A stretch of DNA of 64,000 nucleotides from Sternotherus odoratus. Lineage: Eukaryota; Chordata; Testudines; Kinosternidae. Below are positions 23,701-33,530 of the stretch, in pieces. Made by a program: the position numbers and the translations under genes. The stretch's first letter is position 1; every line of letters starts with the position of its first letter. A model generated the notes under the pieces. The model made no database searches and had not been told where the DNA came from. It saw nothing but the letters and a program-made list of their open reading frames with translations. The DNA lies in NCBI GenBank assembly GCA_032164245.1, contig JAVMKO010000020.1:7467206-7531205 (forward strand). The letters run 5' to 3'.

Positions 23701-23984
23701 GGAAAGCCAACACATAATATCCTGAAATAAGGATGAAAAAATTCCTTCCATAGTGTGGCACTAACAAATTAGCTTTACTCTAGTGGTTTTAAATATGCCT
23801 CTGAAGCATTCTGTATTGGCCCCTGCCAGAGATGTAATACCAAATTACAGAGATCCTTGCTTTAGTCTGGCATGTCAATTCCTAAGTCACTACATTTGTC
23901 TTATTAGCACAGTCTGTATCAGAAGAAAGTAAGTTTAAAGGGGAAGAAATGTTCACCTTGTTTGTCACATGCTGTTGCTCTTTA

Positions 23985-24340
23985 TTGCTCTACTTTTTTC
24001 GTTGTTGCACATTGCACTGGCTAATTGAATAATAAAAACTGCTTAATTTAAGGGTAACTGATTTGAATTTCTTTAAGTGAACTTCAACTAGGTACTAATT
24101 TGGATTCACTAAATTGGATTTGACAATTGCATCCGTTTACCTTATTATGTCTATTAATTTGCATCGCATTACATTTCCCTTCTTGGAATGAACATAGCTG
24201 CTTTACCACTTGGCACTAGATTTCCTTTTTAAACAGCATTTTCACTATTTTTATTTTTTAATTAGCACTTCATTTTTCATTTGACTTAACCCCATGGCAT
24301 TATGATATTGTTAGCAAGACAAGCAGAATTAATTTTTTCA
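23985..24340. promoter_or_regulatory. Candidate conserved non-coding block
   Basis: This AT-rich segment lacks recognised repeats and carries several homeodomain-type sites (CTAATTGAAT near 24020, TTAATTAGCACTTC near 24258). It also has an octamer-type ATTTGCAT at 24157-24164. Conservation cannot be tested here; the regulatory role is an inference from composition. Confidence 0.25.
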
Positions 24341-24521
24341 GACACTTAGGTCTGAAAAAGACCAAACTTGGTCACCCACAGTTTTATGAGTTTAGAATTA
24401 GTTTGAATTAAGTTACACATAACTTGTTTTTCCCTCTAAAACAAAACCCACAGAAATTTAGACTGGTCCTCCAAACTGTTACACATGTGAGTAATGATAC
24501 TCATATGACTAGTCCCACTGA

Positions 24522-24786
24522 TTCAAGAATAGCAGCCGTGTTAGTCTGTGTTCGTAAAGAAAGTGAGGAATACTTGTAGCACCTTAGAGACTAACCAGTT
24601 TATTTCCGCATAAGCTTTTGTGGACTATATCCCACTACAACTTTTTTTCTTCTTCTTTCTGTGTGTATTTATGCACCTTACTTCTGTTCCATTCTATGCA
24701 TCAGATGAAGTGGGCTATAGTCCACGAAAGCTTATGCTGAAATAACTGGTTAGTTTCTAAGGTGCTACAAATATTCCTCGCTTTCT
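24522..24786 (-). mobile_element. Foldback retroposon copy 1
   Basis: Arms at 24558-24636 and 24709-24786 are inverted copies of one sequence (GTAGCACCTTAGAGACTAAC on the left) with about seven differences. The left arm continues outward into the family end that reads GAATAGCAGCCGTGTTAGTC; the right arm stops short of it. Direct repeats AGTCCCACTGA flank the unit at 24511-24521 and 24787-24797, extendable to 13 bp with CT on the left. A long duplication of this kind is typical of LINE-mediated insertion. The insert encodes no protein. Strand is given so that the family end with GTTAGTCTG is 3'. Confidence 0.8.
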
Positions 24787-24950
24787 AGTCCCACTGAGTT
24801 TGGCACCGGCCTCAAGATGAAACATAGTCTCAGGTTTATGAATAGTCGCAGCATTAGGTGGGTGTAGCCCTTGGCCGCTCCATCAGTGTCTGCCACAAGC
24901 TCCTCCCTCTCCCCAGCTCCCAGGATCACCCAATTTACCATTTCCTGTTA

Positions 24951-25156
24951 AGAATCAGAGAGGTAGCCGTGTTAGTCTGGAATAGCAGAGGTAACAAAGA
25001 GTCCTGTGGCACCTTAAAGACTAACTATAAAGTATAGAAGCATAAGCTTTCGTGGGCTAATACCCACTTCATCAGATGCAAGCAGTGGCCGAAAGCTTAT
25101 GCTTCTATACTTTATAGTTAGTCTTTAAGGTGCCACAGGACTCTTTGTTACCTCTG
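24951..25156 (-). mobile_element. Foldback retroposon copy 2, perfect arms
   Basis: Arms at 24986-25051 and 25091-25156 are exact reverse complements over 66 bp. The 39-bp loop contains a nested stem GTGGG/CCCAC. The left side extends 35 bp further with the family end (GAGGTAGCCGTGTTAGTCTG). Exact 12-bp direct repeats CATTTCCTGTTA flank the element at 24939-24950 and 25157-25168. This indicates a fairly recent retroposition or very effective arm homogenisation. No coding capacity. Confidence 0.9.
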
Positions 25157-25168
25157 CATTTCCTGTTA

Positions 25169-26720
25169 GGTTGCTCGCCAGATAGACTTCTCCCAACTGT
25201 TGTGACCTATGAGGTGGTTATGCAATCAGTGATGGATACATATCATGGGAAGCCAGGGAAATTTCCTCTCTTCTAGATTAACTGTTTTCAGGTGCTTCTA
25301 AAGTTCAGTGTTTTCCCAGTCAGTTCGTGCACCACAGAAACTGTCATGACTTCTCCATTTCTAGGTATCTCTAGTTTTATTTCTCAGTGTTTTCCCCTGT
25401 GGCTCGCACATTCAGTTTGTACCACAGCTTGTCAAATCTTTGCATAATAGCTCTCCTCAAGATACGAACAATTGGATCACTTCAGAATATTACCAGGCTA
25501 GCTCCAGAGATGTAGGCTGATGTGAAAAATCATCTGTTGCAGCTCCCTGTTTCTGGGACCGTTTCTTTGCCAGCCCAGGAATGATTTTAGAGCAGCCAAC
25601 AGAGAACAGCTAGTGTGCAGTGGTGGTGAAGCCACATCCCTTCATGCTCCTTATGACAAGACTATATTGGCTTTACATCAGCTGAGGAATATCCTATTGT
25701 CATGGAGTCTTGGCTATTTTCTGGTTGATTTCCACAGTGAGATCAGTGCAAACTGGCAAAATCTCAAAGGAGAATTTGGGATGCTGTGTTCAGTTCTCAT
25801 CAGCTCTGACAAATAGTCTTCTCCTGAATGGTTCTTGTCTTAAGGAGAATGCACTGAATTAAGTACCCATTGATCTAATTTTCATTTCATAGGGATTATG
25901 TGGTTTCACCTATAGTGCAACATGAAATGTGTGTGATGAATTTGATCATTTCCCGTTATAGATTTTTGTCCATCACACGGCTTGTAAGGTCATTCCTCAT
26001 CTATGTATGTGCTTTTATGACAGGCTGTTTTTCAGTATTTAGTGTGATTTTAATCTCTGTTATTGGCATCTGAATAAAAAATGCAAATAGATGTGTCTGC
26101 AGCATACAACAAATGAAGATTTGCCATGTGATTACAAATAGGGGAGTTTTGTCTCCCAAACCATCAACTATGACAGGATGTGGGTAGGATTAAAAACCAG
26201 GTTATGGCACTGTCCATCTGATTGGCGTGGTGGGGGAAGAGGTTAACTTGCAGGCTAACCACAGTTTTAAAATGAAATTAATACCTGTGAAATTAATGAA
26301 TCCAGCTGTGAAAGATGGATCCCAGAGATTTGAGACCCTCTATTCACCCCCAAAATAGTTAATGTGTGGGCAGCAACTTCCTTTACACTCAGCACTAGTC
26401 TCTCATGTAGAGGAAATAGAGGAGAAGTGACGAGAGCATTCAGCACTCCATATATTCTCAGCTGCTCTCAGCCCCTTTAGGGTCATTAGCTTCCCTAAAG
26501 TAAGCTAGAGCAGCCTTTTTGAAAATTAGCAAATACCAATTTTTTTTTCAACCAGTTTTCCTTAAAATATCTAAAGACCCTGATCCTATTAATACTTACA
26601 CATGTGCTTAGCTTTACTCATGTGCCTAGTACTGCTGAAGTCAATTTAAAATAAACTCCATGTTAGCTCAGTATTGTTGCTCCGACATTAAGGGGGATAA
26701 GCGGAGGAAATGAATAATAT
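25169..26720. other. Unassigned non-coding DNA
   Basis: No gene or clear repeat is recognised. The 26575-26665 stretch (TTTACTCATGTGCCTAGTAC, GCTGAAGTCAATTTAAAA) resembles a palindromic dispersed repeat. Confidence 0.4.
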
Positions 26721-26721
26721 T

Positions 26722-26890
26722 AGAGTTGATCGAAAAATTGAATTTCTGTCGCATAGGAAATTCTGATTTTCACTTTTTTTTCCTGTCCCAAATGGGCTGA
26801 AAAATCAAAATGTTGAAACATTTTAATAGAATGAATTTTCATAAAACTTCCAGTTCAGAAATGTCAAAACCATTTATAACAATATTTACG
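26722..26890. repeat. A/T-rich inverted-repeat family fragment, left end
   Basis: The fragment starts TTAGAGTTGATCGAAAAATT and continues with AAATTGAATTTCTGTCGCAT and ATGGGCTGAAAAATCAAAAT-like sequence. It resembles the elements whose ends read TTAGAGCTGGTCAAA at 49427 and TTTTGACCAGCCCT at 37313. Its partner end may be the fragment at 27065-27226. Confidence 0.4.
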
Positions 26891-26924
26891 ACCCAAACTA
26901 ATGTTTTTAGTACAATAATATCTA

Positions 26925-27305
26925 GCTTTTACATTGCACTTTTCATCTATTTATCTTAAAACACTTTGTGAAGGAAATCAGTGTGATTGTCCCTATTTTA
27001 CAAGTGTGGCAACAAAGGCATGGGGAGTGACTTGTCCAAGGTCACCTAGCAGGCAAGCCTGAATTGAAATTAAACATTGAGTGTTTCAATTTTGCCGGTA
27101 GAAAATTCCACTGGAAACTCTGCCAAAATTAATCATTTCCTATGGAGAATTTCAGTTTAGATAACATCCCATGTTCAGATGGGAACATTTTTCACTTCAT
27201 TGCTTTTTGATCAGCCCTAAATATAATAATAATGCCACAAATAAAACTCAGAAGTCTTGGCTCCTTGTTCTCTGCTCTAATCGCTAGACACACTGCCCTA
27301 TAAGA
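26925..27305 (-). mobile_element. MIR-like SINE split by an insertion, minus strand
   Basis: The body (TGTCCCTATTTTACAAGTGT, GTGACTTGTCCAAGGTCACC, GCAGGCAAGCCTGAATTGAA) ends abruptly at about 27060. The head (CTCAGAAGTCTTGGCTCCTT, CTCTAATCGCTAGACACACT) resumes at about 27240. In between, 27065-27226 is foreign A/T-rich sequence ending TTTGATCAGCCCTAA. Confidence 0.65.
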
Positions 27306-28228
27306 AAACAGTAATGAATACAGAATTATGTTATTGTCAATTCTTTTCAATGTTTGTTTTGTTTCATTGGATGTCACAGTCTCATCCATTTACCATTTTA
27401 GTTCCTTTCAGCGGTTACTCTTCCAAAACTGCTTATGTGCCAAGACTCAAAGGGAAGCTGTAGTCACAACTGAGTGATCTGGTGCTGTTTATTCACCTCA
27501 CCTTTTCAATTAGCAGATGTGCTATTGTAGAAAAAACATCAAGGGGCCCCAACTGAAGGTTTCCTCTCTATTGGCTTGATTGGAAAACTGGAAAATGACT
27601 GTTTTTGCCAGCAGGCATGTCAGTTTAAGACAGAGAATCAACCAACCTCATAGCTGGGTGCCCAAAGAGCTGCCTGGTAAACCTTTTGGGGTCTGACCAG
27701 CTATAGCACCTGAACATACACCAGGTCCTGAATTATGGAGACATAGTATTAGTGTATTTCCCTTCAGTACGTCCCCTTTAAACCAATGCTCCTCAATACA
27801 GTTTATTCTGAGCTCTTCAGAAAGCAGATTTGTGGAGAAGAATCACCGAGATGGAACGTAGGAGTAAGTTTTAAAAAGTTTTTTTTTTAAAAAAAAGGTT
27901 TGCAACTTACTAAAAATACCAAGTCTTTTTCTCTTTTCTTTTTCTTTTTTGCATTATTGCTAATCATTTAATAAAACAACTTGGGTTCTCTTAGTGTCCT
28001 CTGGTAAATCAAGAGAGGTTTGTAAAGATGATTATATGTGCTACACTTTTAAAATATTATGTTTTGATTCAGTTTCACTTTATTTGTTCAGTACCTCCAA
28101 ATGTTTGGCAGCGATGTATTCTAAACTGAATTATTTATAAGATTCTAATCTTTAGTTCTTGAGTAGCTTTGCTGTGCACTGTTTAACCATTGCCATGTTC
28201 CACCCTTGCGGTAACTGCATTTCAGAAG
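27306..28228. other. Unassigned AT-rich non-coding DNA
   Basis: No gene is supported. T- and A-runs lie at 27876-27896 and a CT/T-rich run at 27927-27950. Confidence 0.4.
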
Positions 28229-28430
28229 TGACAAAGAGTCCTGTGGCATCTTAAAGACTAACTAAAGTATTGAAGCGTAAGCTTTCGTGGGCTAATACCC
28301 ACTTCGTCGGATGCAAGCAGTGGAGGTTGACACTGCATGCATCTGACGAAGTGAGTATTAGCCCATGAAAGCTTACACTTCAATACTTTAGTTAGTCTTT
28401 AAGGTGCCACAGGACTCTTTATTATAGTTG
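28229..28430 (-). mobile_element. Foldback retroposon copy 3
   Basis: The arms, about 82 bp each, are inverted copies (left begins CAAAGAGTCCTGTGGCATCT). They differ at only about five sites, all transitions, three of which alter a CG dinucleotide. The centre adds a further stem, GCAGTG/CACTGC. The family end with GTTAGTCTG is absent on both sides, and no target duplication was found. It is probably a truncated relative of copy 2. Confidence 0.75.
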
Positions 28431-28599
28431 AAACTAGTAAAAATTGGGAATAAAAGGCACTACAGAAATGCTACATTTTATTTCTCCTCATAACAGAATA
28501 TCAATATCACTCTGTAGCCTGATTTAGGGTGTACTAATAATATTAATTTGGATAAATATGAGTTTTAGGTTTGCCACTCTGCTTGATCAGAAAATAAAA

Positions 28600-30100
28600 G
28601 TTCTTGTTCCGAATCAGCCCGCACAGGATTCATAAAGGACCATCGAGGGAGTGGAAGGGGGGATGACAGGAAGCTCACACTGAGACAGATATAGCCATAA
28701 AAACTTTTTATTAAAATAAACGAGTTAGCAATTGAATAGTAAATAGATACAAAGTTACAATTCCATTACTGCTATATTCAAAAGATATATATGGTAATAT
28801 AGTATTATATGCAGCAAAGCTTTGGTTAATATACTCACACCCTTCCTTGATAACCTGGTGATAAGAGACTAGGTTTCTCAATTCTTAAGTGAGGGATGCA
28901 GTTAGGGTGACCAGACAGCAAATGCGAAAAATCGGGACGGGGGGGGGGGGGGGGGAGGGGGCGAGGGACTAATAAAAGCCTATATAAGAAAAAGATCCCA
29001 AGATGGGTATTGTCCCTATGAAAGTGGGACATCTTGTCACCCTAGATGCAGTGCTTAGAAGAAGCTAATGCTAAGAGCTATCAAAGCTAACTTAGGGTTT
29101 ACTTGACTAACTTAAAATCAAAACCTAATAAACAAAATTAAGTATAAAATGTAGGGAGACCAAGCTTAGCCTAGTCCCCTTGGAACACAAAGTTTAGAAG
29201 AATAAGTATAGCCTACTAATAGTGGTAGTTGTAGTAGATAGAAGAGTGAGTAAGAGAGTACTCACCTCTTTTATAGGTCACAAGTGCCAGAAATCCTTCC
29301 TCCTATGCCCAAATTTCATTCTTCACCCACAAAATGTTACGGTACGCTTACTCCATAGGCTGGTATGTATGTGCGTCTTGATGACATGTATCTATCCACA
29401 TTTATTATTTCTGTTCTTTAGTCATTTCAGTCTTTAGTCTTGTGGTGTACCTGTTAAGTCTGTGGGTACAAATTGAAAAAACTCCTATGCCATTCTTTCA
29501 TTGTCTATTGGTCTAGATAAAAGATCTTAGACCTATGTGTGGATACTTAACTATTTAGGTAACAAGATGTAGATCAACTTTGCTTTCTGGGTGAAAGGTC
29601 TTAATATAGATATGCTAACTTTGCCTTAGTCAACATATAGGATATGGTCTGTAGGTCTCTTGCATTACAGCCAAACTTTCTATAATATAAATCTATAAAG
29701 CTATTACCATATACCAAATACCTAAACTCTAAGAAAAGATACATATATGCAAGCAAGTAGGTTAATCCTATAGGCTACAATTCTGAAATGCACAAGTTGT
29801 CTTGTTGCTTAAATATAGTTGAATTTAGTTTATCCTTATGGGTTAGGAAATGAAGGCTCAATTCTTCAACCCTCACTAAGGTAAGTTGCCCGTACTCAAT
29901 AAAATGTGAGGGGGGATGGGCAGGGGCAGGAGAGAGAAACTGCCCTGATACTCTTCCAAGCTCCACCCACAAAATAAGTTCCACCCATGTTATATACCAG
30001 AATGAGAGACCACTCACAAGAGACAATGCACATGTTCAAAGCATAATGCTACTAATGACTCCCTCGTTTTGTCAAAATTCTATCTCAAGACTTAGCCCAT
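28600..30100 (-). mobile_element. Possible old LTR-type or other dispersed repeat, minus strand
   Basis: Low-GC sequence without ORFs. On the minus strand a TTTTAATAAAAAG polyadenylation-type signal lies near 28710, and a TATATAAC-type motif near 29993 would be upstream of it. The spacing (over 1.1 kb after removing the nested hAT element) is long for one LTR, and no terminal repeat or duplication could be fixed. The assignment is tentative. Confidence 0.25.
28903..29044. mobile_element. 142-bp hAT-type element with exact 8-bp duplication
   Basis: The element starts TAGGGTGACCAGACAGCAA and ends ATCTTGTCACCCTA, with inverted ends of 9 bp (TAGGGTGAC). GATGCAGT occurs exactly at 28895-28902 and 29045-29052. 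An 8-bp duplication is the mark of hAT transposition. Inside is a run of 17 G (28939-28955) and AT-rich sequence with no ORF, so it is non-autonomous. Confidence 0.92.
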
Positions 30101-31004
30101 TTCCATCAGTTATGACTTATACTTGTGTCTAATAAACCTATTTAGCCACACAGTCTAAGTACCCTAAACTATATCCGCAAACTATTGGTGTATTTCTTCA
30201 AAGTGCTGATGGTCTCCTGCAAGCATTTGAGCCTTCTCAACCCCAGGTAGAATTCAAGGCGAGCTCACAGCACCTCATCACCCTACCAGATCTATCCTTT
30301 AAAGATAACAAGGTAACTAAAAAATAGCTAGACGCATGTAGAACCAAAGCAAACCTTCACCCAAAGCTGAAATCAAACTAGTTTTTCAAGTTTAGAAAAG
30401 ATGGATCAAACTCTCTCTCCCTCTCTCCTTCCTTCCCCTAGCCAGACACAAACAAATGGGAAACCCAGAGTTTGTATGGGAAAGCCTGGAGGGAAAGTTT
30501 TCTCACCAGAGTGTGAATCTGTGGCAAATGATTCACCCTGCCACTTATTTGGCATCTACCCTTCATAAATGTCAAGTGTAATAACAAAAGGTTTTAATAA
30601 ACCTGTCAGAATTGTTATATTTCCGATTTAGTGAAAAGGTTATGCATTAAAAAAAAACCCAACAACCAAACAACCCATCGCACTGCTTAATATCATGAGA
30701 TGTCCCAGACTGTCTGAGTTGAAAGCTCACTGCCAGGTTGATGAGTTAGTTAAAAAAGTAAATTCCAGCTCTAACAGGTTTTAAGACCTGCAGCACTACC
30801 ATGTCCAGGCACCCAGCAGCTAATGGGAAAAGAAGTGTTTTAAGCCAGTCACTTCCTCGCTGACAACTTAATTTTGGGAGCAGACAACAAGCCCTTGTCA
30901 TGATATGCCAGGTTAAGAGAAATACCCTGACACCATCCTGCTCCCTGAAATTTTTTTTTAAAGTGGCAGCAAGAATGTGAATTGTCTTGGGACCCAGTTG
31001 AGGA
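30101..31004. other. Unassigned non-coding DNA
   Basis: No gene or repeat was recognised with confidence. Confidence 0.4.
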
Positions 31005-31530
31005 AATCAAGTGGTTGCCTCACTGCCTGACTTTTGCTGAATACATGCAATTGGTTCATATTTATTAAAAGAACAGAGCGCATCTTTTCACCAAGTGAGC
31101 TGCTGTCCTCCCACGCATCCTCCAATGCATTTAATTCTCTTCTCTCCATCCGCTGCATAATCGTTCTATTACGATTGCAAGGGAAAGAGGTAATTGGTTT
31201 CAAATGTTCCTGGCTTGACCAATTTATATTTTAATACTCTGCTGGGGACCTGATGTTTACAATGAAGCACTTTAATGTAATGTTGCATATGTTACTGATT
31301 GTTCCCTGAATGCTCAGTATAAATTTTTTTCCTCTTCCCCCATCAGCTATTTTTGTTTGACCTTGCCTGGGCATATTAATATGAGGGTGTCTGTTTAAGT
31401 TGTTTTTAGCTGAATGACTGTAATAATGTGTACGGTAGGCACAGCTCAAAGCAGCCATTAGGCAATATATGTGTCCGTTTTAATGCCATTGCTGATTTGA
31501 ATTTAGAACTGTGTTGTACTACAATATACC
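31005..31530. promoter_or_regulatory. Candidate conserved non-coding block
   Basis: A repeat-free stretch contains TAATTG at 31191-31196, an exact 12-bp palindrome CATATTAATATG at 31372-31383, and GCTGAATGACTGTAATAATG near 31409. Short ORFs on both strands overlap it but show no codon-like composition. The regulatory role is an inference from composition and absence of repeats. Confidence 0.25.
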
Positions 31531-32837
31531 CACTCCTGCTTTCACATCTCTGGCTCCTTCGGGGCAGGGAGTTGGTCCTTAGTAGGACAGTCGATCCATT
31601 GCATGGTACAATGCTCACTTACAATGGTGGGTGGGCGTGTCTAAATATGAAAATATGCACTCAAGCTGTGAATCAATAACTGCATCTGTGGGTGCACTGA
31701 TTTTATGCACTAAATTTTCCTTTCTTATGCAATGTTGCATCTGTTTGATTGCTGCACCTATTACAGAAAACAGGGGCATTGCACTTTATCTAAAATTAGG
31801 AGGAGAATGTTTATCCAAATCCACCCCTCCCCCAGGCAATTTTCTTTTGATCAATTAATCTTCAATTATACATTTCCCTCCCCCATCCCCAGGCAACTGA
31901 AAACTGAAGGCCAACAGCCTAACTAGTAGAGACTGATTAGTTGTTAATTAGTTTTTTCTCTCTTTTCTTTACAACTGTTTAACATCCGCTCTTCATGTTT
32001 GATCAAAGACTTTTGTACAACTCGGAGATTATTCTATTTAGCAGTCTACCGATCAGCAGGTGCCTTCAGGGGCAACCTAAGTCTGCACCCATTTAGCACT
32101 CAGTCTCTGAAACATGTTCTGCATCTTAGTAACCCATTGATCACTTCTCAGTGACAGGATTCATGAAATATTTAAGGAGCAAAATGTTTGATTTGGAAGA
32201 TACTGACAATAACTAGTTACTGCAATCCAGTTTGGAATAACATTTATGACATGTATCAAAGGCAGAGAAAAGAGGGTGATAAATATAACTCCAAATACAA
32301 TCTGACTATGCTTGTAACTTTAGGGATTGCTTCAGCATGCCCAGTATTGTATGATGATAACACCAAGAGGTCCCAGCTGAGATCAGGGAACCCACGTGGT
32401 AGGCCCTGCACAAACACAACAGTGTCCTGCCCAAAAGACCGTGCATTCTGGGGCAAAACAATCAAAGGGTGAGATACAGCGGCACAGGAAGGTTATTTCT
32501 TGCCGCAGAGCACATCCATTTGTGCCGTCCTTGGATTTGTCACAGTGTGTCAAAGGATGAAGCAGCTCCATCCAGCTCCCATTTTAGGCTGTTTTACACT
32601 TACTTGGGTCTAGCTCCTGATCTGGGAGCTGAGGAAGAGGAAAGGTGGGCTAAGTTCCCAGCTCTGCTACTGACTGCTGGGACTAGGTACATGTGCTGCC
32701 TGGTAGCTTTATATCCCACCATTGACTTCGGACCTCATGTGGAAGCTTGCTTTTGCAGAGCTCCCCCCTGAACTTACCTCAGCGCTGAGGCCGACATGTA
32801 AGTCCCAACAGGGGAGAGAGGAAGGAGAGTCCAGTGG
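31531..32837. other. Unassigned non-coding DNA
   Basis: Several overlapping ORFs of 60-100 codons on both strands (31406-32771) lack any family feature and contradict each other. Nothing else is recognised. Confidence 0.4.
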
Positions 32838-33010
32838 GTAGGGTGCTAACTTGGGCCCTGTATTTGAGTCCCTGCTCTACCGTAGGCTTCTTGTGTAACC
32901 TTAGTCAAGCCGCATAGCCTTAGTTTCCCATCTGAAAAATGGGAATAGTAGCACTTCCCTACGGCAGAGGGGTATTAGACTAAGTACATTGGTGATTGTG
33001 AACTGCTCAG
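32838..33010 (+). mobile_element. tRNA-type SINE, + strand
   Basis: The head TGGGTAGGGTGCTAACTTGG and the B-box-like TTTGAGTCCCTGCTCTACC are followed by GTGTAACCTTAGTCAAGCC, TTAGTTTCCCATCTGAAAAA and ATGGGAATAGTAGCACTTCC. The order is that of the copy at 56150. Confidence 0.75.
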
Positions 33011-33530
33011 CTACCATGGTGATGGGAGGGGGCCCGTCACCGGATGGCCGGCCTGTTAAAGGGAGATGGGCCCCAGTCTGCCTGTCACGAGTTGAACTTT
33101 GCCGCCGCAGGCGAGAGAATGATTTGCCATTTGACAAACTCAGTCCAGGCCTAAGGATTTAAGGGAGAGCCCTGAAGGGAAGAGGGGATTGACTGTGGGA
33201 AAGAAGTCATCCAACACACAGGCCAGGAAGGAGGGCAGTGCAACCATAAGGTTTGATTCATGTGCTGGGGAGGAAAAGAGTGAAAGCCGGGGTCCTAGGA
33301 AGGGGGACTGAGTCCCTAAACCTGAGGGGTGAGCAAAAATGAGCCTTTATGGGAGTGCATGATGATCTATAAATTAGACCCCAAGATAAGTGGAATATTG
33401 TTCCACTGACCTTGGCTGTGACTGGACTATTTGGGGGGGAACCGAAGCTGGGCACCTTCAGGGCCACAGTGGGGTACCCCGAGGAACAGTGCCTGTTTCC
33501 TGGGCCATATAAATACCTTAGCTAGAAGAG
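33011..33530. repeat. GC-richer, repeat-like block
   Basis: The base composition changes sharply here (GGGGGCCCGTCACCGGATGG near 33028) and stays purine-rich to about 33500, unlike both flanks. It may be a decayed LTR-type block; no ends or duplication were found. The minus-strand 132-codon ORF at 33427-33825 is not family-like. Confidence 0.3.

Noticed and set aside
28229..28430. A CRISPR-like or processed-miRNA interpretation of the inverted repeat
   Set aside because: There is a single inverted pair, not spaced direct repeats. The same sequence occurs as a dispersed retroposon elsewhere in the window.
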